Below, in pieces: positions 44,241-53,559 of a stretch of DNA of 64,000 nucleotides. Each line of letters begins with the position of its first letter. The first letter of the stretch is position 1. The position numbers were made by a program, and so were the translations under genes. Where the stretch lies: positions 64,976,212-65,040,211 of the forward strand of contig CM069870.1 of NCBI GenBank assembly GCA_036172665.1, written 5' to 3'. The DNA comes from Prosopocoilus inquinatus. Its lineage: Eukaryota; Arthropoda; Insecta; Coleoptera; Lucanidae. The notes under the pieces were generated by a model. The model ran no database searches. It worked only from the letters and a program-made list of their open reading frames with translations, and was not told the DNA's origin.

Positions 44241-44599
44241 TTGGGAAAACTTTCTTGACGATTACTTGATTTCAATTTATTCTTTGCTAATACTAAAACT
44301 TTAAAACAAAACACTCCCGTACTACTTACTACCTACGTGAATACCAGGTACCAAGTTGTTTGCGAGGCTTCGTACCGATGTGCCTTTGGCCAGCTCAGTG
44401 GAGGAGGGCAGGGTTCCCAGAAACTAAAGCGCCAGGATAAACATATCCCCTGCTGATAGAAAAGTGTTCATATCGTTCTCAAAACACCCGCAAGAGTTGC
44501 TCGCGGTGGTTTGGCAGGAGAATATAATAAAAAAAACATGCGTTCGTAGGGTTTAAGGAATCCAAAACTATTGGTTTAGGAAATCATATCTTATTTCTT

Positions 44600-45215
44600 C
44601 TTTCATCAAAGAAATCAAACCAATTTCAAGAATCTAAAGAGTTCGGAACAACGGAAAGAAAATTGATGGGAAAATGAGGATAGTACTTGAAACAAAAGAG
44701 TGGAAATGAAATACCAGCGAGTAAAGGTATAGGAAGGGGCAAGAAATAGAACTCTCGCGAAAAATGAGGAGTAACATAATAACCAAGAATGAGAATAGCA
44801 AAGTACACAAGTTTCAAGGGACTCTTCTCTCAAATGAACAAAAAGAAAGATGAGGGAATACCAGTGGAGTAGCAATGGAGGTTGTAGGAATTGCAAAACA
44901 ACATGGCTCTAAGACGCCATAGGCGCCTGTTCGAAGGCTAATGTAAAAGTCAAAATTTTTATTAGCGTGCTTATATATCTATTTGTTATTATAATAGTTT
45001 TGATTTTTCCTTTTGCCCAATTTAGTTTTCTTTGTTACTTCTAAGTTAATTTAGCTTTGTTTTAAGTTTTCTATTTGCTCTTTTTCTTTGGTCTTCTGGA
45101 TTTTCTATTAACTAGTTTTAGTTTAATTTTGTTCTTTTGTGTTGTATATTGTATCTGCTTCTGGTTGTTAAATAAACACAATTACAATTATAAAAAAAAA
45201 AAAAAAATTATTATT
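44600..45215 (+). mobile_element. Possible retrotransposed 3' end with poly(A)
   Basis: Ends with 'gttaaataaacacaatt' (AATAAA near 45170) and then a pure A-run of about 15 after some 20 bases. This is what a reverse-transcribed RNA (LINE 3' end or processed transcript) leaves behind. The purine-rich strand at 44600-44900 gives spurious frames on minus. No reverse transcriptase motif is seen, so the parent element is unknown. Target duplication not found. Confidence 0.35.
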
Positions 45216-45509
45216 AAAAAAAAATATATTCAGAGAGTTTCATATTTTCTTGATCTCTCAAAAGATTCATAAGTGTGGAAAACTTGTCAAAGATTTCTGA
45301 TAGCAATAAATGTATTCTTTTAAATATAGAATATAATATAATCCGGACTAATAAGTATCCATTTATCTATGTAGATACGTCTGAAATAAATAAAAAAAGA
45401 AATATCCTTAATTATCTTTCAATCAGACTTGGGAGGATTAATTTTTGGAAATATTATTGCTGAAAAACGTTAAGAAAACTCGAAAAATATGTTTCAAGCG
45501 TTATAATTT

Positions 45510-46345
45510 CGATTGAATGACATTGGTGGCGCCATCTGTTAACCCACGCCTTACATTAATTTGTAATTTGCACGGAAAGGATTTCAAAAAACTGAGAAAC
45601 CTTAAGTAGGTAACGTTCAAAGACCAAACAACTTCAGATAAATAAAATTTTAAGCGCAATGTGAAAGAATTTACCCGCGTTTGTGGCGCCATCTGTTACC
45701 CTAAGTCGTAACTTGTTCCCTTTAGTTGTGGGGGGACAATTTCGAAACTGGAAAGCGCTAAGGAGATTCAAGAAATAACGTTAATAAAAAACAATATCGA
45801 ATAAACTAAGTTGAACAGAAACAGTTAGAGCACAAAGAGAAATTTCAAATATAATTAGCGCCATCTCTTAATCTGTGGTCGCAATTAATTTTGTTCTCTT
45901 TAATTTCCCAGAAAGTTTCAAAGCAGCTGAGAAATCATTTTGTCTTCCAGAGAGTGTTTGACAAACAGTTAAAGCATACTTTCGGTTAGCGCTAGTTTTC
46001 GGGAGCTTCTCTAATAAACAATAAACGTTTATGATGCCATCTGTTACCAAGAATCGTAACTTTGTCCTTTTCATTTGTGCGGGAAACTGAAAAACAAAGC
46101 AATGTTACGACAAACAATTTCGAATAAATAAAACCGAACAAAAATGGCTAGAACACAACAAAATGTTTCAAATATAAGTAGCGCCATCTGTTACTCTGTA
46201 GTCGCAATTAATTTCGTTTCCTTTAATTTCCGAGAAACAGTTTCAAAACAATTTTGTTCTCCGGTTGTGTTTGAGAAACATTTGAAACATCCCCCGCTTA
46301 GCGCCAGTTTTCGGGAGATTTTCTAACCTTGAATTGTGAAAACTC
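45510..46345 (-). repeat. Degenerate satellite, period about 160 bp, with GCGCCATCT box
   Basis: The box GCGCCATCT (minus strand AGATGGCGC) lies at 45529, 45686, 45858, about 46034 (altered to gatgccatct) and 46181: spacings 157, 172, 176 and 147. Between the boxes are related A-rich units with 'aacaaaatgtttcaaatata', 'gtcgcaattaatttcgtt' and 'tttccgagaaacagtttc'. The box is far better conserved than the rest. The same box organises the array at 53560-55500 in the opposite orientation. Confidence 0.75.
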
Positions 46346-46349
46346 TTCT

Positions 46350-47655
46350 CACTTTTTAAAAATATGATAATCCACAGGCAGCTAAAAATGAACATTTAAA
46401 TTTTTTCCTTGAAAGTATTAATGAAATAGTTAAATGGTTTTTTTTCAGTTTTACTTCGTTAACAAAAATAATTAATTTAAGGCGCTAGTGAAAATTTTGC
46501 AACCCGGCGGTTTGACTTCTAGTTACGCCACTGGGGAACATGGTAATTAGTGTCAAAATTTTATTATAACACAAATCGGTAAAAAATGCGAAATAAAGAG
46601 AAATTTGTAGATCTTGTAAAAGACTTTGATACAGTTCAAAGAGAAGTATTGAAAAGAAAAGACATGAAACAAAAGTACGGAAATTCTAATTTTCATCAAT
46701 CAAATAAAGCCCATAAAAATGGGGCAAGATAAAATGTAGAACGTTAAGAGAGTTACTGCAGCGAAACAGGTTTAAGTGATAATGGAGGAGAGAGAGCGAC
46801 GTAGCTCCAACACGTCTTACATATGCAAGGGGATGATTTAATGAGGAAATAATAATCTGGAAGGAACTGGAAATGAAAAATGTCGTAGCAAGTCTGCCAC
46901 GAGGCAAGACAAAAGTAAAATGCCCTGAACAGCACACATCCTTTTGGATTAAGTTAATAAGTGACAAATAAATTCAACTGCCTCTGTTACGTGTTAATTC
47001 CTAGTTACTTTCAGCAATCACGTGTGGTATATGTTTGCTGTAATATAGTTGGTGCAAGCGACGTAACTGAAGTTCGACATTTTCATGAGCGGTGGCGCAC
47101 ACTGGAACGGCCTTATAAAGCTACCCGGTCACTGAATAGTATCAAAAATATTTTCAAATTATAATTATATTATTTTGGTAATTCATATTTAATGAATTGC
47201 AGTGAATATTACAAACGCTTAAAAATACATTTTTAATACAATTTTCTAGAGAAAAAAAGTCTTTTTTTTGTAAAATTAAAAGAAAATAACTTTATAATAT
47301 AATGCGTCATGGAATAACGTCGTCTCGCGATATTTTTAGGGTCAATAGAACATAAAAAATAAGATTTTTTTATGTAATTTTTGTTACACAAAATAAATAA
47401 CAAGGATGTGCAGGGTTACTACGCGAAAATTCCCACCTGTTTTAACTTTAACTTAGAAAGAAAAATTTGACACAAAACTTATACAGGCCAAATCAAAGCT
47501 TCTGCTGATTTTTACAGAAAAATAAATTCACATCGTATTTGACATTTTGTCTTCTTAAGTTGAATATTCGTTGTGTTTTTTACATATTGCCATCCCAAAT
47601 TAAATTCTGATAACTCTCTAAATAATTTTTATGCAGCACCGTGCGTAACAGAAGT
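46350..47655. other. Non-coding stretch, nothing recognised
   Basis: AT-rich; short frames at 46686-46967 on minus look fortuitous. A 'ggcgctagtgaaaattttg' near 46480 may be an outlying satellite remnant. Confidence 0.35.
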
Positions 47656-47658
47656 ACG

Positions 47659-47739
47659 CTTTCTTTTGTTCAATTACTCGAAAACGGTACGGTTTATCGA
47701 AATCGAAAAAATGTATGAATGTAATTCACAAATTTTTAA

Positions 47740-47775
<36 letters not shown>

Positions 47776-47850
47776 TTAAAAATTTGTGAAGGAAACATTT
47801 TTTCGATTTCGATAAACCGTACCGTTTTCGAGTAATTGAACAAAAGAAAG
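47659..47850. repeat. Near-perfect palindrome with a (TA)n centre
   Basis: The left arm (47659-47740), from 'ctttcttttgttcaattact' to 'caaatttttaatgaat', is repeated inverted at 47773-47850 with few changes. About 30 bp of TA repeats lie at the axis. The DNA can extrude as a long hairpin or cruciform. It could be a MITE or an inverted duplication around an unstable TA tract. Confidence 0.85.
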
Positions 47851-47851
47851 A

Positions 47852-47854
<3 letters not shown>

Positions 47855-47892
<38 letters not shown>
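47855..47892. repeat. (TA)n microsatellite
   Basis: About 19 uninterrupted AT/TA units directly after the palindrome and at the edge of the PLE tail. Confidence 0.95.
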
Positions 47893-47895
<3 letters not shown>

Positions 47896-48012
47896 AATTT
47901 GAAGAAATGTGGTAGTAACGACCGACTAGTTGAAGAACAACTTGTATTATAGATAACGAGGTTTCGGTCAATTTAAATGAACAACGTGTTCCTCCTTGTT
48001 CACTCTTTTATT

Positions 48013-48058
48013 TATATCGATATTTCGGAGCTGTTTTTCTCCTTCATCAGGATCTAAA
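48013..48058 (-). ncRNA. Hammerhead ribozyme in the second PLE tail
   Basis: Minus strand: CTGATGA (48044-48050), stem II GGAG with an 8-nt loop and CTCC, then GAAA (48023-48026), a short ATAT stem III and C as cleavage base. Stem I pairs TTTAGATC with GATATAAA at seven of eight positions. Both core boxes are intact. Stem sequences differ from the other PLE, so this is a separate ribozyme lineage. Confidence 0.75.
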
Positions 48059-48460
48059 AGTTGTACAATGCACAAAATTCTTATGTGAAAATGTTTGAAT
48101 TACTTACAGAAATAGTGAGGTTAAGTGAGGATGAGCTCTTAATGTAACACATTGCATGTGACTTCTATTTTCAGAGTACATACGAATAGCCAGGTAAGTA
48201 AAACATTTTAAACAAACTGTTCTACGTTAAAAGTTAAAATTGTAAAAGGACGAAGCACAAAATAAAATGAAAAGGTAAAACGTTTGAAATCGTTGAGGAC
48301 GTGGCGTGTACAATGGCGGACTTAAGCTGTCTTACTTATTCTACTTCACAATGTAAAAGTCCCTAAATGTAGTGACAAGGAATGAATGAAAGCGCGGTAA
48401 ATTCAATTTTTTTTTTTTTTTTACTTATGGTAAGTGAATTTTGTTGTGTAAGTGAAGCAA

Positions 48461-49036
48461 CTAGGAGTACATGTTGCTTAAATGTTTAATGTCAGATTTC
48501 GCATTCATGGCTTTAGGTTCTTGTTGTATATAAAGCATTTCTAGAAAAATTCTATTGTTTTGATTCTGTTCATTGGTTAAGACTTTTATTTCATCATAAT
48601 TAATTGTGTGTTTTTTATTAGAGGCGTGAGCAGCCAGTGCACAAGAGTTATTTTTACTTTTGATTTTGGTGTCACTTTTATGCTGAGTGATTCTTAATTT
48701 TAATTTTTGTGAAGTTTGACCAATGTACACCTCATCACAATTGCTGCATGGTATTTTATAAATGACGTCACTATTGTCTAAAAGTTCTATTTTGTCTTTA
48801 CATTTAGTCATAATATTATTGATACACATGGGGCTACTTGAAGCTATAGTAATATTGATATTGTTTGATTTGATAATTTCAGTTATTTTGTGAGTTATTT
48901 GTTGTATAAAGGGCAGGGATCTGTAAGTAATAATTAGATTTTGTTGAGTGTTATTGGCTGTTAATATAGGGGGTTGATTAGGTGTGGTGAAAATTAATTT
49001 ATTCACAAGTGGTACAGGATATGCATTTACTATCAT
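48461..49036 (-). CDS. PLE GIY-YIG endonuclease fragment
   Basis: 191 codons, truncated at the 5' end; the ATG at 49036 is only the first in-frame Met. Residues 1-85 correspond to the connector after the PLE reverse transcriptase. Residues 91-190 form the GIY-YIG nuclease, with VIYKI, C97 and C100, YIG at 104-106, R115 and H119. The frame is uninterrupted and ends in a stop at 48461-48463. The reverse transcriptase is absent, so the copy is non-autonomous. Protein identity to the hAT-nested PLE is clear in motifs but low overall. Confidence 0.85.
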   Translation of the reverse strand: MIVNAYPVPLVNKLIFTTPNQPPILTANNTQQNLIITYRSLPFIQQITHKITEIIKSNNINITIASSSPMCINNIMTKCKDKIELLDNSDVIYKIPCSNCDEVYIGQTSQKLKLRITQHKSDTKIKSKNNSCALAAHASNKKHTINYDEIKVLTNEQNQNNRIFLEMLYIQQEPKAMNAKSDIKHLSNMYS

Positions 49037-49494
49037 AAGACTGCCTAAAATTTGTAGGTTTTTGTCGTGTAAGGAGGGGTGGGAAAATTTCCCACGCAGT
49101 CTTTTGATAGAAAATGCATATCCTGTACCACTTGTGAATAAATTAATTTAATAACTGAGATTATTACAAGCAAATTTTTCACCCCCTTTTTTAGGACTTA
49201 TAACTTCCTTACCAGTGACTTTCATAGAAATGTAAGCATAAAAATGCAGGAATTGTACATACACAAAAAATAACAATTACTCCTATATCATGCATATTTT
49301 TTATATATTTATATAACTACTTTGAAACCATACGTTGAAAATGCGTTTAATTTTCTAGGTTGAATATTTTCTACATTGAGGGCCTGTAAAAAGAAACAAT
49401 ATAATCCTAGACACCCAAAATTTAATTGTAAAATGCAAAGTATAATAAAGATTATGAAAATATCAAGTAAAAAGTTTTTAAAGTAGTTCTAATT

Positions 49495-49715
49495 TAGTCC
49501 TAATTTAGTTCTTGTTTCTCCGGACAACTCGCATTTTAGTTTAAAATCATGTTACGTTTTTGTTTCTTTTGACAACTTGTTTATTTATTTTTTATTACTC
49601 TTGATGAAGCTGTCAATTGATAGTGAAATGTTGAGTGCTTTTCTATTTATAATTCTATCCGGTTTAAGGTTAAAAACTTTTTATTTACAATTTTCATCGG
49701 ACAAGACTCACTTCA
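49495..49715 (+). mobile_element. PLE tail fragment related to the hAT-nested PLE
   Basis: 'cggacaactcg' and 'aaaatcatgttacgtttttg', then 'tttgacaacttgtttattta' and 'ccggtttaaggttaaaaact', match the tails at 36990-37210 and 35131-35350. It continues into 'ttcatcggacaagactcact', present only at the outer left end of the nested PLE (35131-35160), so it shows the full 3' end. No coding sequence is attached. Confidence 0.75.
49596..49637 (+). ncRNA. Decayed hammerhead ribozyme
   Basis: Same layout as 37117-37158: TACTC, TTGATGA, stem II GCTGTC-AATT-GATAGT, GAAA, TGTT, GAGTG. The first core base is T instead of C and stem II relies on G-U pairs. It is probably inactive. Confidence 0.65.
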
Positions 49716-49719
49716 TTTA

Positions 49720-50670
49720 TGAAAATATCATTAAATATACTAAATTCAAAATTTTATATTTTTGTCGCATGTCCATCCTTTTACATTGATCCGTTCCAGT
49801 GTGCGGCGTTGCCCTATGACGCGCTAACTTGTCACCATGATTCGACAAGTGACCAGGTAACGTAACTGTATTTAGGTGGTACCACCTTTTCGGAAACGCA
49901 TTCGTGACTTTCAACTTTGCTTTGTAACTTCTTAGAAAATTAAGATCAATATTGAAAACGAAGTAAATGGGTGTGGTCGAAGAAGATTTAAGGAGTGCAA
50001 ATTTTATGCCACTTAAACCCTAACTTCTTTAGCCTTTTCTCTTGGCCTTCTCAAGAATGGCGCAATTTTTTCGCTTAAATTTTATGGACGCTGAAAATTG
50101 CTGAAAACTTCTAAACATCACGTCGCGGTGTAGAATGTAACGTTCACTTTATCACTGATCGTTACTTTACATTCTTTAATCTTGTTTCGTGAATTCTTCG
50201 TTCAAATTCTTATTTCTCCCGACTTTTGTTTTAGTTTCAATTTTAATGACGACGTTGTCATCTTGACAATCTTGAAATTAATCTTTGATGTCGTCAGCGG
50301 TCAAATAAATCAATATTGTTGCAGCAGTGACGCGCAAACAGGTCTATTTTTAGTAAGAGTCCCCCATCTTACGTCACAGAATGTTATGGCAATTTGTCGT
50401 TGCTTCACGATGATTCTACTAGCTTCCAGAATACAGGAATCTACGATAAAAGTCGCATCGCTCAGCCAGTGGACCAGTTATAATTTAGAAAGCGAAATAT
50501 CCATACCTCGAATAGTAGAAAGTACATTCTGTACAAGTGTTATTTGATAGACAAGAGTTGCAGTTCATTACTATTGTGTTTTTAATTGTGTAAAGTGACA
50601 GCTTGTTTTGAAATTTAACGACTATGATTTGTGAACCCTTAATTCGTAACAATGTATTTATAAAAAAAAA
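49720..50670. other. Non-coding stretch, nothing recognised
   Basis: A 121-codon plus frame (50182-50547) has no motif known to me and no supporting start or splice signal. No repeats were seen. Confidence 0.35.
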
Positions 50671-50810
50671 AAATTGTTGCAAATCGTTTCTGATTGCAGT
50701 GAAAACCTCGAGCAGCCTCTGTACAACTGTTTCAGACCTGTTTTTATCCTACTGCAATGTCAGGTCAAAAAGCGATCGTAGGATGTCCCTGTTTTATCTG
50801 TTCAATATAT
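50670..50810 (+). repeat. Family D copy
   Basis: 'ttgttgcaaatcgtttctg', 'gcagcctctgtacaactg' and the tail 'caatgtcaggtcaaaaagcg' match 29940-30125. On the minus strand the 3' half of the hammerhead (GAAAC, then 'tgtacagaggc') is present, but CTGATGA is lost. Confidence 0.7.
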
Positions 50811-51199
50811 TTATCGATGTTTTCTACTGACGTAGCGGAAGTGACGTAGTGTTTTCGTAACGCATTTTCCTTTCTCTTTTGTGTGTGGTGCGGCATCTCC
50901 ATTTTACAGACGCATAGATTTGTTGTTTGTGAACACGATCTTTGCATTTTTGTTGGGGCTGCCCAGTTGAACATCTGTTCATTGTACGTTCTACTGTGTC
51001 GTTCCCGTCAGGTTTATTCCCCGCTACATTTAAACTCAAGCAAGTATTCGGCTAACATTCTTCGTCAGAAAAACTGACAAGAAGACTACTTCTCCTACTA
51101 TCGGAAGTTTTCTCACTGGATTCTTCTACTTTGTTGGGTGCCGCTGCTTTTTCTAACCCCGAATGATTCGGATGAAGCAGTCTGTCATTTATGCGAAGT

Positions 51200-51408
51200 T
51201 GCATCATGAAGATTCTGCGTTTGTCATTTAAAGAGATTCTGCGTTTGTCGTTTGAAGGGATTCTGCGTTTGTCGTTTGAAGTTATTCTGCGTTTGTCGTT
51301 TGAAGTTATTCTGCGTTTGTCGTTTGAAGGTATTCTGCGTTTGTCGTTTGAAGGTATTCTGCGTTTGTCGTTTGAAGGTATTCTGCGTTTGTCATTTGAC
51401 GGAATTAT
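51200..51408. repeat. 24-bp minisatellite, about 8 copies, open on both strands
   Basis: The unit 'ttctgcgtttgtcgtttgaa' plus four bases is repeated every 24 bp with few changes. As the unit is a multiple of three without stops, frames stay open on both strands: an I-P-S-N-D-K-R-R repeat on minus (51052-51420) and an I-L-R-L-S-F-E-G repeat on plus (51191-51445). Nothing else indicates a gene, though a repeat-containing protein exon cannot be excluded. Confidence 0.9.
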
Positions 51409-51744
51409 TGTGGCAGCCATAAGGATTTCTACGATTGTCGTTTAAGGGAATGAATTGTTGGAACCATGAATATTCCGTGTTCGTCGTTTTATGCAATTTT
51501 TCTTTAGAAAAACAAGTGTTCAAAGAATTATCAACTCAGCATCCGACTATACCGAGCTATAGTAACCAAATCGGTAATAACCTTCTTACAAAATGTGAAT
51601 GTCATAAGAAGCCATCAACCAATTCAACGGAACGTAGAGAAGTTGACGACTTTGAAATAGTTCGTCAGAAGCAATTACGAATTTGTTCAGAGCAGGCCAT
51701 AATAATTAATAATTATTGTCCGACGGTTTATAAACTCATTTAAA

Positions 51745-52085
51745 GCCAACGTTTCGTTCTTTCGAGATAAATAACGAAATTAAAAAAAAAGTGCTTGCAA
51801 GTTAAACAAAATTCCCATTCAAGAATCATTACCCAACAAAGTTTTGGCTTAATGAAATGGGGACAGAAATGGGTCAAAAAAAAACTAATGGCTGTTCAGA
51901 CGACTAAATTTACAGAAATTGTTTGACTAATGTAAAGGAAAAGTTACGGATGGTTAAGAGAAATAAAATGATTGCTTTAACTACTCTGCTAATGGCAAAA
52001 ACTTTTAATTAATTACAATTTAATTAAGCAAAAGTAATTCAGTCATATTAGCTATGGGCTGCGAACCAAGTTCTCGTGAAATTTA
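51745..52085. other. AT-rich non-coding stretch
   Basis: No gene or repeat was recognised. Confidence 0.4.
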
Positions 52086-52092
52086 TTAAATG

Positions 52093-52212
52093 TGTAGGTA
52101 TGGTTGCCTAGCGTAGTTTTGTACGAAGTTTTTTTTTTAAGTTGGTGTGGGTTCTATGAAACAGAAAACGATTTCTAGATACCACCCTGTTGGTTAGACA
52201 ACCATACCTACA
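52093..52212. mobile_element. Small MITE with terminal inverted repeats
   Basis: Ends 'tgtaggtatggttgccta' and the inverted 'tagacaaccatacctaca' enclose about 85 bp without coding capacity. Total 120 bp. A clear target duplication is not visible. Confidence 0.75.
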
Positions 52213-52439
52213 TGTTTAGAACATAGATCCCCCATGTTAAGTAATGGAATTAGAAATTAGAGTTCTGAATTCATGTTTTCTTTATTAAATAGTAAATTAA
52301 AAACAACAAACGCTTTGGCTCTTGTTTTCTAGACTACGGTGTGTTACCGTGGATTTTATTTTATATTAGTGGAAGAGTTGAAGAGAAAAAATTATTAAAG
52401 TATTTTTTTTTTATAGATACCTAAATTAGAAAAAGAAAT

Positions 52440-53110
52440 TCGAGATTGAAACGACGGACGCGACGAGCAAAAATAAAATGCCTGGAAGCAAAATAATCAT
52501 CAACTTTGGTCGTTTCCATTCCACTTCTTGAAACCACGTCGACGCGACCTTAACTCACTCAGTTATACTCTATATGTGGATATATATGTGAATGAAGGTC
52601 TCCGTTGTTAATTTAATGGAGCCTCCATAATCATTTTTAGACCATAAAATATTCCCCGAAGAGAAATGCTCCTTTTTTATTCTAAGCGAAGAAAATATGA
52701 GGGCATTATTCCCAGGATAACTGATTCTTTTACCTCGCCGCGAGTAATTTTCGTGTCGCCTCTATCCCACCGGATGAAATTACACTCATATATTTAAATA
52801 AGAGGGCGGAATTTGCTTAGCGCTTCTCCGGGAATAATCAGAGGCGAAGAACTCCGGTCCCCCTCCCGAATTTCCGGGCCCAATAAACGGAAGAGCCGCA
52901 GTAAAATCTGAACACCGTTAGGTGTCGTTCGCTTAATTGTTTTTAGCCGGTTCGTTTGGCGTAATTCGAGAAGTCATTAGAGCCGGGCGTTGTTACGTCG
53001 CGTCCGGATTCCAAGGATAGCGTCTTATCCGGGAATGCCGGAGGTTTCGGCCTAAGTAGGTAATCCGAGGGGGTTTAACGTGGAGGAGTCTGGCGAAAAT
53101 TAAAATCCGA
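52440..53110. other. GC-richer unique-looking segment
   Basis: CpG-rich phrases (for example 'gggcgttgttacgtcgcgtc' near 52986) and no second copy. No believable frame. A candidate regulatory or conserved non-coding block based on composition. Confidence 0.3.
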
Positions 53111-53559
53111 AAACGCCACTCACCAACAATCGATTAAAGGACGATCAAATGTGATTCTTGTTCAGCTTGTTTCCTTTAAGGTATAGCAATTTATGTTATT
53201 ACCCAAACGTCATTTAATTTTTAATCTTTTAACTACGAGTCATTTGTTGTATCCAATAAGAACCCCCTGCACTGTAATCGTTTATTGAAGAGACAGATAA
53301 TATAAGAAGTGGGAGTGAGGGTTCCCAACCCAACTCAACCCACACGCAATATTGACGACATTGATCCCAAGAGGTCGATAAAAACTTAAAAAAGGTCGAA
53401 GAACGTATAGGGGTCTTGTATTATTCCAGTTAATTGCTTTACTCGTTACACAGGGAATAAAAATCGTTTTGTTTTCGTGGAAAGTAATCAATTAACAAAA
53501 AAAGTCCAAAAGAATTTTTTAAGACTAAACTTTGGATGAAATCTCAAAATAGTTTAATG

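Larger units (their letters stand above)
47893..49150 (-). mobile_element. Second Penelope-like element, 5'-truncated with an inverted stub
   Basis: Minus strand: GIY-YIG frame (48461-49036), then a 3' tail to about 47893 that contains a hammerhead at 48013-48058. At the 5' side the first about 45 bp are repeated inverted at 49095-49150 ('gcatatcctgtaccacttgt' on plus against the same sequence on minus). This gives a palindrome at 48986-49152 with a spacer of about 50 bp. It is a different PLE family from the one in the hAT. The 3' end abuts a TA repeat; a target duplication was not resolved. Confidence 0.7.

Noticed and set aside
51052..51420. Repeat-containing protein gene on the minus strand
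   Set aside because: The frame is kept open by a 24-bp repeat on both strands alike; the non-repeat ends show no domain or splice signals.
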